DNA from: Imbricaverruca yamaguchii
Taxonomy: Eukaryota; Arthropoda; Thecostraca; Neoverrucidae
DNA length: 64,000 bases
Direction: 5' to 3'
NCBI GenBank assembly: GCA_034440575.1
Contig: JAOTOL010000998.1
Coordinates: forward strand, 1-64,000
The first letter of the stretch is position 1. Each line of letters starts with the position of its first letter. Of the stretch, positions 1 to 10,424 are shown piece after piece. Both the position numbers and the translations under genes were made by a program. Under the pieces are notes generated by a model. The model had not been told where the DNA came from and made no database searches. It worked only from the letters and a program-made list of their open reading frames with translations.

Positions 1-740
1 AAAAATAACTTATTGACTATACATTATAGATTATTGGGTGCTGGCTAGAGGCGCAATTACGATACTAGTGCAGGATGAAGGATTGGAAAGCAACACCTAA
101 CCATGTGCGAACTAAAAGCGACATCAAAAGGCAATCTTCCAGAAAAAGGTGAAGCAGGATTAATTCTGAACTTCCCCGTCAGGGAGCGATGAGATCTATA
201 CCTAATATTACATCGACAAGTTCCGGGCGAGTACCATCAAAAACATATATATATATATATATATAGATATTGTCAGGCGACATTTCAGTCCGGACGGCAT
301 TTTCTTATTAGACGCTTTCCTCAATCGACCAGTAACACATAACAACGTCATTCGCACCAGAAAGCCGAAAACGTTGGCACATCCGAAGGGGGGTGCCACC
401 TGCAGTCAGCACCGCGCACTCTCTGTAACGTACCGACAGCAACACCATCGCAGTAATTAAGCCAGGCAAAACATCTTAACAGCGCCAAAGCCCCGGCAGC
501 TGAACAATCACTGCCGACACTTGGCAGTCCTGAGAACAGCCGCGGAGCCTGGGAGCCCTGCCGGGAATGGGACACGCCGCACGGTTCAAATATGTTTAAC
601 CAACCACCGGCCGCACCGTTCAGCGCTGTTTTAACCAGCCAGACGCCGCACCGTTCAGCTACTGAGCTGAACTAACCAATGGCCGCACGGTTCAGCGTTG
701 TTTTAACCAACCACTGGCTGCGTAACTGTCGAAGATGAAA
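1..740. repeat. Duplicated block, copy of 46950-47760
   Basis: Nearly the same sequence occurs at 46950-47760, starting with the same A-rich run and the same TTATTGGGTGCTGGCTAGAG stretch. The block includes a short (TA)n at about 245-266, which is roughly 85 bp in the other copy, and 3-4 degenerate copies of a 33-bp repeat built on CCGCACCGTTCAGCTGTTTT (about 565-720). The similarity ends near 740-757, where the sequence switches to the block shared with 57939 onward. No gene is seen in it. Confidence 0.85.
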
Positions 741-1628
741 CTGAACAACCCGCCGACAATTTCGCCGGTAACTAGGTTGAAAGTCATAATAGGTCAGCCC
801 AGTGACATGACCTCACTTGGGAAACACCTATGGCTGAATCCATTCAACCATCACACACATGCTTGTATCTGATCGAAAGCCTAAGTCCATAAGATCAGGT
901 CAGGCCACGCCGTGTGGTCAAGTCAAGCAAGCCTGAGCTACTAATAACTTCGAACTTCGTTTTCGAAGTATATAAATTATGTTCCAAGAAGAACTGATAT
1001 GATACTGAAACATCCTCGTTAACTGTACAGCTTCTGACCTCGTGACTTGACCTCACATCACGCTGGAACATGGTGTCCAAATTCGCCCGGTTAGGTATCA
1101 GGATGTAAACAAAATAAGTTCTCCCTGGAGAGTTTGTGATAGGCAATGGAAACGGAACGGCACTCAGCTGATTTGTTTACCTCGAAAGGGGCCAACTTCA
1201 GATTTTGCTGACTATAATCTTCAGGACTCGGATGCTGCATTACCATTAAATTTTGACATCCTGGTCTCGAGGCCTAAACTCGCGAATTTGGGCACACTGT
1301 GCTGGACAACGCATATTTTGTTCAAACGACATATTCTCAGACCACATGAGGTCAGGTCATCCGTTGGCCATCCAATGTCGTGTCGCAAGACTAATGCGAT
1401 TCTGAAACCGAATTCAAGAATCACGCTGCAGGAGGGCAACGTTGTGTGTGAGGGCATATGGCTTGATGGCATGATCAAGCCAATATCATTGCTTAGACAT
1501 GGTTACAAGATAAGTGGCCTGACCTTGTCATCGACCTTTGGCATATAACTTAACCCCCAATGTGCATGATCACCTAATGAAGTCCATGATCACACCTAGG
1601 GACACACCCTGGTCCAAGGGATGCTCAC

Positions 1629-1859
1629 CTTGCGCTGGCCAGGCTTCAGACCGTCCACCAGGCAGGGCAGCGAACGCTCGTTGTCCAGGTTGAAGAACAG
1701 CACCAGCTCCTTGTTGACGAAGTCGACGAAGTTGACGGCGCGCGTGTCCTTCTCGTAGAGGTAGAGCTCGGGCAGGCCGAGCTCTCGGCGCCGCTTGCAC
1801 TCCTCCATCCAGTTGGTGAGCCACTCTTTGCGCTGGTCCACGCACTTCTTGCTGAACGC
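1629..1859 (-). CDS. TOP2: DNA topoisomerase II, exon (left copy, intact)
   Basis: The 231-bp exon encodes 77 codons in phase 0, from AFSKKCVDQRKEWLTNWM to LVDGLKPGQRK. It is bounded by a cag acceptor and a GTGAGC donor. NKELVLF, DNERS and DGLKPGQRK are hallmark blocks of eukaryotic type IIA topoisomerases, just before the winged-helix catalytic tyrosine region. The enzyme passes one DNA duplex through another in an ATP-dependent reaction in the nucleus. Neighbouring exons 4870-4979 and 5891-6101 lie upstream on the same strand. The next exon expected (VLFTC..., with the active tyrosine) is not found to the left within the window. The residue after LVLF is F here, while the duplicate has the usual S. 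The family is certain; whether this copy is expressed is not. Confidence 0.9.
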
Positions 1860-2025
1860 CTGGAAACATTCGGAGCGGTGTTGCACGATAGTGACGAAAC
1901 ATCACTCGTTCAGCTGACGGTTGCAGTGGTGCTACATGCTGACAGGGTGGCAGCTGACAGTTGCTGTAGTGCTACACGATGACGGGGTGTCGGCTGACAA
2001 TCGAAGTTGTAGCTTCGCTGTATTG

Positions 2026-2047
2026 GTTGGTTATTTGGGCTTTCGGG
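2026..2047 (-). mobile_element. Hairpin micro-SINE, strongly 5'-truncated copy
   Basis: Only the tail part (GGTTGGTTATTTGGGCTTT on the plus strand) is present. It is flanked by a perfect 15-bp direct repeat, AGCTTCGCTGTATTG, at 2011-2025 and 2048-2062. This is a target-site duplication, so a 22-bp insert is well defined. Confidence 0.75.
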
Positions 2048-2415
2048 AGCTTCGCTGTATTGATGATGGCGTGAGATGGGTGTGGCTGTCGACACTGGAT
2101 ATTACAGGGATGCTGCAAGACAGGGAACCGACTGCATCCATCTTGTCTCCCTAGCCTGATGAAACCGTGTTAATGTCGGTTCCGGCACATGTGGGACTGA
2201 CATGGCAATCCAAGCAGTACAATGCGGACAAGACTAACGGGGGAACTGGCAGTGAGGATGAAAGGGACTGTTGAAGGTACGGGAAGATGTCAGGGATGCA
2301 TGCGTGAAAGGAATGTGGAATGTCATTTTGGAGGGGTGGGCGCTTCAGGGTGCAACGTGGTGGAACGATCGAATACAGAGAACCGACAACGGTAGCAACC
2401 AGCTCGGAGATGATG

Positions 2416-2477
2416 GTTGGTTGGCCATTTGGGCTTGGGGAGCATCGGCTGCTTCGGTCATACAGCGCCCATCTCGT
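2416..2477 (-). mobile_element. Hairpin micro-SINE copy
   Basis: Full-length copy with the GGTTGG tail, the GCATCGGCTGC / GGTCATACAGCGCCC hairpin arms and a 9-bp direct repeat GAGATGATG (2407-2415, 2478-2486). The first arm has lost the usual GGGCGC. Confidence 0.65.
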
Positions 2478-2613
2478 GAGATGATGACGCTGGAAAAAAA
2501 TTACCAGAGTTCAGAGGCGAGGGGCAACGAAGAGCATCATATGATGGACAATGGATTGAACTGAGTGTCGTGAAGGCGGTACGCAGTGCGTGAGTTGACA
2601 TGATGATGGGTCT

Positions 2614-2668
2614 TAGTCAGTTATTCGGGCTTTAGGGCGCTTCTACCAGAGTTGATCATTAGCGCCCA
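2614..2668 (-). mobile_element. Hairpin micro-SINE copy
   Basis: A 55-bp copy with TTATTCGGGCTTTAGGGCGC and the closing AGCGCCC. It is flanked by GATGATGGGTCT (2602-2613) and GATAATGGGTCT (2669-2680), a 12-bp target-site duplication with one mismatch. Confidence 0.75.
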
Positions 2669-2955
2669 GATAATGGGTCTCGAAAGCTGCTGGCGATGGT
2701 TAATCGAAATATCGCATGACGGGGTTAGCAAAAATGTACAACTGTGAGAAAGCTAGCGTACGGAAGATAAGAGTGGCAAGTGGCAAGAGCAAAGTGGCGG
2801 CACGTCACAACGACACACGGCACACGCACAAATGCAATTGGCGAGTGATGGGCTGCCGATGTGGAGAGGGTTGAACGCCTCTGCTGAGCCATCAGCAGCC
2901 GCCACGCCACGGCCACTCTAACCGACGGCGCCGCCATGCTCTCTTAGTTAATCGC

Positions 2956-3113
2956 GCGTCGATATTTCAGTGGCTAAGCTGAGCGTCCGGCACGCCAGAG
3001 GTACGGGGTTCGATTCCCCGCGATGCCCGCCCTTCCGACCAGTGCAGGCAGGCGACACCATATCGCCTCAGCTGCCGAGTGCATCGTAAAGCCACACCCC
3101 AATCCAGTATATC
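2956..3113 (+). mobile_element. tRNA-derived SINE, family D
   Basis: The head is tRNA-like: an A-box-like TTCAGTGGCTAAGCTGAG, then a T-arm GGGGTTCGATTCCCC followed by CGATGCC that can pair with the start. The body runs to ATCCAGTATATC. A 10-bp direct repeat AGTTAATCGC (2946-2955, 3114-3123) flanks it, which supports retroposition and argues against a free tRNA gene. Confidence 0.65.
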
Positions 3114-3330
3114 AGTTAATCGCACATTATCACATGGTGCGACGTCGGACGACTACGGAGGCTTCCAAAAAGCGCCAGATCAGAGGATACGCACCGACCG
3201 GAACCGGAAACGAGCTGACTGGTCCGGGCGGAGCCGCGCAGACCCCGTCTTAACGGTGCGGTGGCGATATAAATATCCTGTGTTCCCGCCAACCGCTCTC
3301 ACACCGACGGGGGCGGGAGTATGATGATGA

Positions 3331-3365
3331 ATTGGAGTTTAGGGGCGCTTCGACTGCCAGGAGCT
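3331..3365 (-). mobile_element. Hairpin micro-SINE, truncated copy with ATC-type tail
   Basis: Contains AATTGGAGTTTAGGGGCGC and CGACTGCCA but no second arm. Its tail reads ATTCATCATCAT in the sense direction instead of AACCAACC. It abuts the copy at 3380-3437, so the flanks are not independent. Confidence 0.5.
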
Positions 3366-3379
3366 GGAGTGTGACATGA

Positions 3380-3437
3380 TTGGTTGGTTATTTGAGTTTT
3401 AGGGCTCATCGACCAGGTTTGGTCATTTAGCGGCCAG
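3380..3437 (-). mobile_element. Hairpin micro-SINE copy
   Basis: Full-length copy with the TTGGTTATTTGAG tail and a GACC/GGTC inner stem. Flanks are GGAGTGTGACATGA (3366-3379) and GGAGTATGACACGA (3438-3451), a 14-bp duplication with two differences. Confidence 0.7.
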
Positions 3438-3730
3438 GGAGTATGACACGAACACATTGGGACGGGCAGCGTTCAGAGGACGTTGGTCCGTCTGGTCGTG
3501 GCTGATGCTGGTGATGCTGCATGTGATGCTGCAGGGAGAGTGGATCGGTGATGCCGCCACGTCATAGTGGATCTGTGCTCAGGGCGCGCCGACTACTCTG
3601 GCCAGTCTGCACCCGTCAGTCTGGACAGGGTCGCCGTCACAGAGCTGAGGTGTGGAACGTGGCTCAGGACTCGTTGTTTGTGTATTGGATGATTCACGAC
3701 GCACTTGAATCATCGCCTATTTTAGGCGAT

Positions 3731-3783
3731 GTTAGTTATTATGGCTTTAGGGCGCATCGACTACATGAATCATGTGGCGCCCA
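3731..3783 (-). mobile_element. Hairpin micro-SINE copy
   Basis: GTTATTATGGCTTTAGGGCG, then CATCGACTAC and a closing TGGCGCCCA. No clear flanking repeat is seen. Confidence 0.55.
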
Positions 3784-4079
3784 GAAATCCGCTGCTGCCG
3801 ACCGTCATGTGTGTGAAAATAAGCTCCGGTATGTTTCGCGTCGTGATTGTGTCAATTGTTTCACTCGACACTTTGCGCCGAATGACTCACGTTTCCATGA
3901 AATTAGTGTTTATGACTGAGGGTGTCAGGGCGTTGCGACCATTCTGAATCGACGACTGGACCATTTTATCAGGGTCATGACCATGCAGCATCTACGACGC
4001 CTCAACCCACTGATTTGTGAGCTGCATCGCGCGCCACGAAATAGTACCAGTGACGCTTCCAGAGAAGGGTCACATCAGT

Positions 4080-4418
4080 TATATTACTTTTTTAAATAAA
4101 TTTAATCCGTGTTGTTGCTGGGGTGGCTTGAGTAACCAGGGTTCTATTGATAAGCAGAGCTTGTTGCGTGAACCCTGGCCCCACCACCCGATCCATGAAC
4201 TCCAGCTCAACGGCACAATTTAGACCGAAAATTTAACGTGCCGCCAATGCACCGACACGGCCGCCCGGTAGCTCGTCCCCGGCCTTATCGGGCCAGCTGC
4301 CAACTGGCACTCCCGGCCGGGGGCTAAACGCGAGCGCGCGAAGCGACTCGAACCCTGTGTTGCCAGTACAGGGGAGACCAGTGCAGGCTAGCGCTCTAAC
4401 CAACTGAGCTACCGGGGC
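4080..4418 (-). mobile_element. tRNA-derived SINE, family A
   Basis: On the minus strand it starts with GCCCCGGTAGCTCAGTTGGT (tRNA A box), followed about 60 bp later by a B box GGGTTCGAGTCGC. A unique body follows (CCCGGCCGGGAGTGCC, then a region around GGCGGCACGTTAAA) and an A/T-rich AAATAAAT end. The same 320-340 bp element is on the plus strand at about 39965-40290. Its inner part is where the right duplication copy is broken (junction at 58927). Confidence 0.8.
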
Positions 4419-4654
4419 GGCAATTACGAGCTTATGTCACGTCACGTCACGTTATAACACGTCGTGACTTGCTCACACTGCGCCTCGGTAGTTCACGGTG
4501 CTAAGTACGTCGCCAGCTGACCACTGAGACATGCAATCAGATTTGGCAAATATGTGCCGGTGATTGCTGGTTTCAGTTTAGATTTATGGCCTGCTAAATT
4601 CGAGCTGTCGACGCCATAAAGCCAATGTCGACAGCTGTGTGGAGTCACCCTGGG

Positions 4655-4830
4655 TGGGGAGGGGGGGGCCGAGTGGCTAAGGTGTTCGGCTCTGGGTATC
4701 AAAGGTCCCGGGCTCTACACCCGCACCGATCGGGACATTTCCCAATCACGCGGCCCGCCAGCGTAACAGTGTGAGTGGAGCCATTAGCCGCGAATGTGCA
4801 TAAAGTGCGTGGTGAACCACCCAATAAACA
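4655..4830 (+). mobile_element. tRNA-derived SINE, family B
   Basis: Leu/Ser-type tRNA-like head, GGCCGAGTGGCTAAGGTGTT, with a B-box-like GGTCCCGGGCTCTA. A shared body follows (CGGGACATTTCC, then AATGTGCATAAAGTG) with the end GTGAACCACCCAAT. Minus-strand relatives lie at 6329-6508 and 52147-52321. Confidence 0.75.
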
Positions 4831-4869
4831 AACAATCCACACCGGTTTCCGGTAGGCGGCAGCACTTAC

Positions 4870-4979
4870 CATGTTGATGGCGCGGTCTGCGGGGTCGCCC
4901 TCGTACCGGAACTTGATGCGATGCCGCAGCATGTCGGAGAAGTACTCTTTCGCCTCCTTGGCGGTGGAGGTGCCCAGAC
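4870..4979 (-). CDS. TOP2: DNA topoisomerase II, exon (left copy)
   Basis: The 110-bp exon completes a glycine codon from the previous exon and encodes LGTSTAKEAKEYFSDMLRHR followed by IKFRYEGDPADRAINM. It starts after acag and ends at a perfect GTAAGT donor. GLGTSTxKEAKEYF is one of the most conserved TOP2 signatures and lies between the TOPRIM fold and the winged-helix domain. The end phase (0) matches the start of exon 1629-1859. SINE-B sits just past its donor and SINE-C just before its acceptor, so its flanking introns are crowded with retroposons. An almost identical exon is at 59505-59614. Confidence 0.92.
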
Positions 4980-5118
4980 CTGTCGGCGTGCGCGCGAGTC
5001 AGCAGTGTGCGTCGACCGCTCCCGGCAACACCGGTGTCGGTCATCGAGCGGCCGCCGCTCGGACCGCGAACACCAGCGCAAGGCACCAGTGCGGAGGAGG
5101 GACGGCCGGCGACACCGG

Positions 5119-5283
5119 TTGGTTGGTTATTGTTTTACGACACCTCGACCGTTGAGTTATGTAGCGTCGCCAGTCACTCACGCCGATTGGTCGCGCGCGA
5201 AGAGTAGCGACAGGTGAGACTCGAACCCACAAGCTTTCGATTGTGAGACGGGCAACTTATCCCTGGACTTCTCGTCCTCACTG
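5119..5283 (-). mobile_element. tRNA-derived SINE, family C
   Basis: The reverse complement begins GAGGACGAGAAGTCC and has a T-arm-like GGTTCGAGTCTCACC relative (seen here as GTGAGACTCGAACCC on the plus strand). It ends with AACAATAACCAACCAACC. Flanks GCGACACCGG (5109-5118) and GTGACACCAG (5284-5293) look like a diverged target-site duplication. It is the same family as 41744-41898. Confidence 0.75.
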
Positions 5284-5890
5284 GTGACACCAGCCTGACT
5301 GTGGCGCTCTCGTGCTGCAGGCACAGAGACGGAGGACACCACACCGCTGTCAATGGATAATTTTGGGTGCACTATAGCTGTCCTCTCACGATGACTGGTT
5401 GAAACTAAGTGCCGGTTCACTGCAGGTGCCGCGCGCCATGCAATATCATGCAGCGGTTACAAGACAAAGTCTTTGAACGAAGTGGTGGTGGTGGATGAGC
5501 GCTTTAGAACGCGCCGACTTCTTGTCGGCGTCGCTTTGATCCCATCTTTGAACGATGGGTGAGGATGGTACACCATAGGACATAAGTGGTTGAAAATGAA
5601 TCCCAGAAGGATAAAGAACTGGTACGACTGAGTGAACAAAGCACGACTTGAAAACCTGAAAAACACAAACAAATTGAAAAGCGTGACGGTCGGGTCGGTT
5701 CTGATTCTGTGAATATAAATTTCGTTGCATACCCATGACAGAAAATTAGCTAAAACTTCGCTCTCACTGGTCATCAGGTACCTACCCGTGCACCTCCAGA
5801 GGACGCCATGAAGCGGCTCCGCCGGATACGCGACGCGCGACGCACCCACTAGCCGGTCACCCAAGCACAACAAAACGACTGAAATAATAC

Positions 5891-6101
5891 CTTTGTAGTA
5901 CTTGATCTTGTAGGTGTGCCAGTTGGCTTTGTTCTGCTTCCACTCCTCAAACTCCGGTATGGAGAAGAAGCTGATCTCTTCCTTTGACTTGGTGGCTTTC
6001 ACGATGGGCGTGATGAACTGCTCGAGGAAGGGCTGTTTGAGCAGCGTCGGCCAGTTGTGATGGATGAAGTTGATGAGCAGACCCTTGATGTGTGAGCCGT
6101 C
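5891..6101 (-). CDS. TOP2: DNA topoisomerase II, exon (left copy, end of TOPRIM)
   Basis: The 211-bp exon begins after a gacag acceptor with DGSHIKGLLINFIHHNWPTL. It continues through EQFITPIVKA and SIPEFEEWK, and ends KYYKG with one base of the glycine codon before the GTATTA donor. DGSHIKG contains the last acidic residue of the TOPRIM metal-binding motif, and PEFEEWK...KYYKG is conserved in all eukaryotic TOP2 enzymes. The join to exon 4870-4979 (G|GT) keeps the frame exactly. Upstream exons (ATPase domain and the start of TOPRIM) are not seen in the window. The duplicate is 60527-60737. Confidence 0.92.
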
Positions 6102-6328
6102 CTGTCGGGCAAGGTACGGATCACGCTAAGTCAGGCCAGGTCAAATCATACATTTTCCAGGCAGTGACGTATCACATTAAACACCTCATCAACACCACGC
6201 ACCAATACAACAGCAAAAATAAAGTTTAAAAAAAAATACTAAGCCATCTTGCCGGATGAACTGCCAGCCTGTCATCACCAGAACAATACGGGTCGGATCG
6301 TATTTCCTCGGGTCAGATAGCGGTCGTC

Positions 6329-6508
6329 TATTTATTTATTTATTGGTTGGTTCACGACACACTTTATGCACATTCACGGCTAATGGCGCCGCCCACACTG
6401 TCTCGCCGTTGGGCCGCCGGATTGGGAAATGTCCTGAGTGGCGCTAGAGTCGAACAAATGTCGTACCCATAGCCCGACACCCTAAATACTCGGCCATCCC
6501 CGCCCCAC
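6329..6508 (-). mobile_element. tRNA-derived SINE, family B, with target-site duplication
   Basis: Minus-strand SINE-B: it starts GGGGCGGGGATGGCCGAG and ends GAACCAACCAATAAATAAAT. A perfect 12-bp direct repeat ATAGCGGTCGTC (6317-6328, 6509-6520) flanks it. The B box is damaged (GACTCTAGCGCC region). The copy at 60966-61145 is its duplicate. Confidence 0.85.
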
Positions 6509-6592
6509 ATAGCGGTCGTCCTGTGAGGTTAAATCAGACATCCATAAATCCAGGTAAACCATCGACACTGGACCACGCCGCCCTGGGACCAG

Positions 6593-6671
6593 CAGACCAC
6601 CACCTTCTTGCATGGTGTGATGGCGCACCAGCTTGATGAGATGTGGAGCGTCAGCGAACACCCACAGCTTC
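6593..6671 (-). pseudogene. P-element transposase exon 3, truncated
   Basis: After a TATAG acceptor the exon reads (R)KLWVFADAPHLIKLVRHH, then TMQEGGGLLVP. The ADAPHLIKL.R block is typical of P-element/THAP9 transposases, downstream of the second catalytic aspartate. The phase fits the donor of the exon at 7440-8189. Homology stops at about 6593, where the duplicated block begins. The minus-strand frame runs on into that block and its SINE-B, so the protein cannot be normal. Confidence 0.7.
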
Positions 6672-7082
6672 CTATAATGAGAACAGGATTGGAGAGGACC
6701 TCAGGATAGGAACCCAAACGTGAAACAAAAATCGTTCTGGCGTTTCCATGGTGAGTGTCTCTTCGTTCTGAGCATAAGCTAAGCTCACAGGTGTCTTACT
6801 TTACTTAACTCCAAAGGGCAATGGGTAGTCAGTTCAAATTAAATGATTCTGATGAATACATAACTTAAAAAGGAATAACGAGCAAGATACACATGAATAT
6901 TATTCAGAGCAATCTGAGAAGGAGCGTGTCCACTAACGAAAAAAAGCAGTATACAGAGACTGGCTTCCATATTTTGTACTTCTAACATAGAGATCACAAG
7001 CTGATGCACAACACTGCAGCTGCACACAAGTCATCTGTCTTCCATCAGCCCTTAGGACATCACACACAAAGATAAACTTGTC

Positions 7083-7257
7083 ATGCTAAAATTCACACAA
7101 ATACAGTGTTTCAACAATAGGTTAGCCGAAACTTGCACACAATATTGTACACTCAATCACACCCACACCTGCATGGCACACACACATACATACATACATA
7201 CATACATACATACACATACAAACACACATACATACACACACACATTACATATATATA
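7083..7257. repeat. (CATA)n / (CA)n microsatellite
   Basis: CATACATA and CACACA runs at about 7171-7250, in the intron between P-element exons 2 and 3. Confidence 0.8.
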
Positions 7258-7439
7258 TTGCAAATTTGTCATATGTTGTCAGACCCAGCTTATACAGTGA
7301 AATATTGGGTGTGATAAAGTTGTCTGTGCACAGCTAATAAGGTAGACATCAAAACTGCGGAAGGCTTTGCTTCGTCACGAACTAAGTGATTGCATTTCCT
7401 CAATTGAATGATTGCATACTCATTGGATGACGTAATTAC

Positions 7440-8189
7440 CTGTCTGGGTTCGCCGGGTGTTTCATCCACGTCCTGTCACCGACGACACCTGCTACACGCC
7501 ACATGCCCTCATTCGATGTCACCATGTCACTAACGGCAGCAACGACGTCGAAGCCGATATCATGCAGCGCCGTGACGACCTCCGCTGCCTTCGGCACAGT
7601 CATGGGCGCATCCAGTTCATAGAATATTGGCTGCTTCCAAGATGAGCAAAAGCCACGGATCATCAACAGCTGGAGCTTTGACCCGGCGACGACTTGGTCG
7701 GAGGTCTGGTCGTAGGCTACCTGGCCATTCAGGGACATCTCGTCAAAGCACATGACGCAGATCCTCTCCAGTGGGCTCATGGTCTGGACAGCAGACTTCA
7801 AAACCCACAAGGCAGCGTCCATCAGTCCCGGCGTCACGCAGAAGCCTCTTGTCCACCTTGAGAGGGTGCTGCTGGAAGGTAGAGGGAGATGGAGGGCATG
7901 CTGTGCGTAGGCATATGCCTTACGGCTGATGCAGCGCAGGCCCACAGCTTTCGCCACATCTCCAGCTTTCCAGCGCTTGTGCTGCCCAGTCGCGAGACGG
8001 TCGAGCTGCCCCTTGCTGAGGACGTCGTCTTGCTGAAGCTGAATAGCGGCCGCTGCCTGTAGCTTGAGCTGACGGATTTCGCGTTGTAAGTGCGACTTCT
8101 CTTGGCACCACTTCAGCAGATCCAGTCTGTGCTTGGCCTGCATGAGATGCAGCTGCCTCTTCAGCGTCCGGACGAACAGCTGGTAATTC
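7440..8189 (-). CDS. P-element transposase exon 2 (catalytic core)
   Basis: The 750-bp open exon has an acceptor TTTTTCAG|G and a donor GACAG|GTAATT. In order it encodes a coiled coil or leucine-zipper-like segment (NYQLFVRTLKRQLHLMQAKH onward, about residues 1-55), a helix-turn-helix-like stretch (AKAVGLRCISRKAYAYAQ, LPLPSSSTLSRW), and the RNase H-like core with CFDEMSLNGQVAYD. The D of FDEM is the expected first catalytic residue. MIRGFCSSWKQPIFYELDAP and AVSDMVTSNEGMW follow, the D of SDM being the expected second residue. This is the layout of P-element transposase and THAP9, which excise and paste DNA in a GTP-dependent reaction in the fly enzyme. There is no stop or frameshift in the exon. 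Both splice phases (2) fit the flanking exons, so it was recently functional. Confidence 0.85.
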
Positions 8190-8496
8190 CTGAAAAATGG
8201 ACAGGGAAACATTGTACAAACATTTTGAGCTCCATGTGAGATTTGTTGGAGTATAAACCCTTCATAATTTTAGTATACGTTTTGCATCGTGCTCAGCTAC
8301 AATTTGTCATGCTGTATTTAGTATGATGCACAATCTGTGGATATCACTGCTATTTCAATAATTGTAGTTATAAATCACTACACAAAATACTAATGATATT
8401 AAATATGGTCAAACTTTAAAATGTACCTTCACCATGTACGAAACAATTAACAGCTAATGATCATAAATGTTTATTGTGTGAGGTATTGAACATTAC

Positions 8497-8514
8497 CCAT
8501 GCTATATATATGTA

Positions 8515-8602
<88 letters not shown>
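8497..8602. repeat. (TA)n microsatellite
   Basis: About 100 bp of TA dinucleotides with a few TG interruptions at the left edge. It lies in the first intron of the P-element gene. Confidence 0.95.
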
Positions 8603-8605
<3 letters not shown>

Positions 8606-8820
8606 TCATTTATTTATGTATACATGTAAAGCTAAAGTGGGATGCATGTGATAGAAGTACTCCAAGGCGACGCCAGAATTTTTACATTGTGCAATAGGAC
8701 TGTAAGGGAAAAATGATACAAAGCCATGCAATATCATAAAGCCATCTGTGGCACCAAACTTGTCCCAACAGAATCATGGGCTCTTAAAATATTGCACAGT
8801 AGAATATTATTTTATTATTA

Positions 8821-9302
8821 ATATGGCAGGAGTGGCTATTGGCAATGATCAATCTAGTAATGTTCAACTAGATCTAGAGGATCTAAAAGTGGTGATCAAT
8901 GGCAGATGTCTTTCAACTATGAAAAAATGCAAGTTATGCATATGGGTCTGGAGGTGAGACTTTCACATATACAATGGGAGGTAGGACACTGGATATTATT
9001 GAAGAGGAAGGAGATTTAGGTGTGTTTGTCTCAAATGCCCTTGAAGCAGAAAAAAACAACAATTTATTTCAACTAGGACCAGGGCAACCATAATGATGGG
9101 AATCATTAATGGAAATATAATGCATAAGAGCAAGGAAGTGATGAAAATACCATACCTGGCCTATGTGCAACCACACTTGGAATTTTCTGCACAGGCATGG
9201 AGCCCCTACTTAGGAAAATATATAGATATGCTAGAAAGAGTGCAGTGCAAAGCCACTAGACTCATTAGTGGACTAGGTAAATTAGAATATGGGGTAAATT
9301 AA
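8821..9302 (+). pseudogene. LINE reverse-transcriptase 3' fragment (CR1/L2-like)
   Basis: Broken frames read NDQSSNVQLDLEDLKVVING, GDLGVFVSNALEAEK, GIINGNIMHKSKEVM, AYVQPHLEFSAQAWSPYL and IDMLERVQCKATRLISGL. The blocks 'DLGV.V', 'Y...VQPHLEF..QAWSPY' and 'LERVQ.KATR.I.GL' are typical of the C-terminal end of ORF2 in CR1/L2-type non-LTR retrotransposons. A stop after residue WVWR and small shifts show decay. It lies on the opposite strand inside the P-element first intron, so it probably inserted after the transposon. It is unlikely to be a copy of the 62-64 kb element's visible part, because that window lacks the 3' half. Confidence 0.75.
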
Positions 9303-10107
9303 TTAATCAGGAGTGCGAGGTATAAGAGCAAGGAATTCATGAAAATACTGCACTTTGGAATTTGGGATGTGTCATTGGTTGGGGTGATGAGTGTCTTTTT
9401 ATCCAGGCTCAAGGTGTCTTCCCTTTACATACTTAACCTGGATTGGCCCTAGTGGCTCCTATTAAGTCTGACCACTTTATGACTTGATAACCCATTTTCC
9501 CCATGTTCCACAATCAGTTCTCTGACAACACTTGTCATCTGCACACCACCAGAAATGCAATTGCATTTCTACATGCCACAGTCTTCCTACAACCCTTACC
9601 AAGTCCACCACAAACAACAGATGCTTCCTTCCAATTTGGGAGATGACCTTCATCATCAACATGTTTCAAGTTACCTTTTTTTTGCAGAACCCAAGCAAGG
9701 TGAGGCACTGGCAGATGATGATTCCAACAGGCCACTAATGACTTTGTGGTCACTCCGCCTTTGACGTCGCTCATCTCTCCCTGCATCACTGTGAAACAAA
9801 AAACTTGTGGGTGCTGTATGACCAATGCAGTTGATGCACCCCTAAGCTTAAATAACCAAACAACCAGAAAACTTGAATAACATAGTCCAATCATAATGAT
9901 GATGAACACATCTGAGGGAACTTTAATGCAGGAAACAATAGGAATTTTTAAAAACATACATATGTGCATCCATATATGACTGCACACATATGCATAAATA
10001 TATACATACATATATAACACATGTGCTCACACCCATGCATGTTAAACTATTATGCCTCAGGAACACATGCAAAGGAAAACATATGAATAAGAGATGAAAT
10101 ATATAGG

Positions 10108-10113
10108 TATATA

Positions 10114-10194
<81 letters not shown>
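10108..10194. repeat. (TA)n microsatellite
   Basis: About 80 bp of nearly pure TA in the P-element first intron. Confidence 0.95.
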
Positions 10195-10196
<2 letters not shown>

Positions 10197-10424
10197 TAGA
10201 AACAAATCATACAAGAACTTGGAACAAACAAAGAAAAACATGGGTGTGAGTGTCTATGCATGCATCGTCCACCAGCGTTCTCCCATGATATGGTGCCCAA
10301 ACATGTACCTCTAGCAGGGAAGACCATTAAGCATACCTCTTGCCCTCTGTTATCCAGTGGCCCTGATCGCACATGATATTGATGCCATAGCTGGCATTCA
10401 ATGATATGCATAACACATTTGTAC

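Larger units (their letters stand above)
757..6592. repeat. Segmental duplication, left copy (partner 57939-61223)
   Basis: The stretches 757-1737 and about 4305-6592 match 57939-61223 almost base for base, apart from scattered SNPs and small indels that are densest at the left edge. The right copy lacks 1738 to about 4304. The shared part carries TOP2 exons and several SINEs. The right edge of the match falls inside a P-element exon here and at the 5' end of a LINE in the other copy. High identity suggests a recent duplication or two haplotypes assembled in series. Confidence 0.9.

Noticed and set aside
2956..3030. Possible tRNA gene
   Set aside because: The T-arm is good, but the acceptor and anticodon arms do not pair well. 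The unit continues for about 85 bp and is flanked by a 10-bp direct repeat, so it is a SINE.
3548..3919. 123-codon plus-strand frame
   Set aside because: It runs through a micro-SINE copy (3731-3783), has no domain and no splice signals.
9535..10020. 161-codon minus-strand frame inside the P-element
   Set aside because: Exons 1 and 2 of the transposase already join in phase without it, and it includes TA-rich intron sequence; treated as intron.
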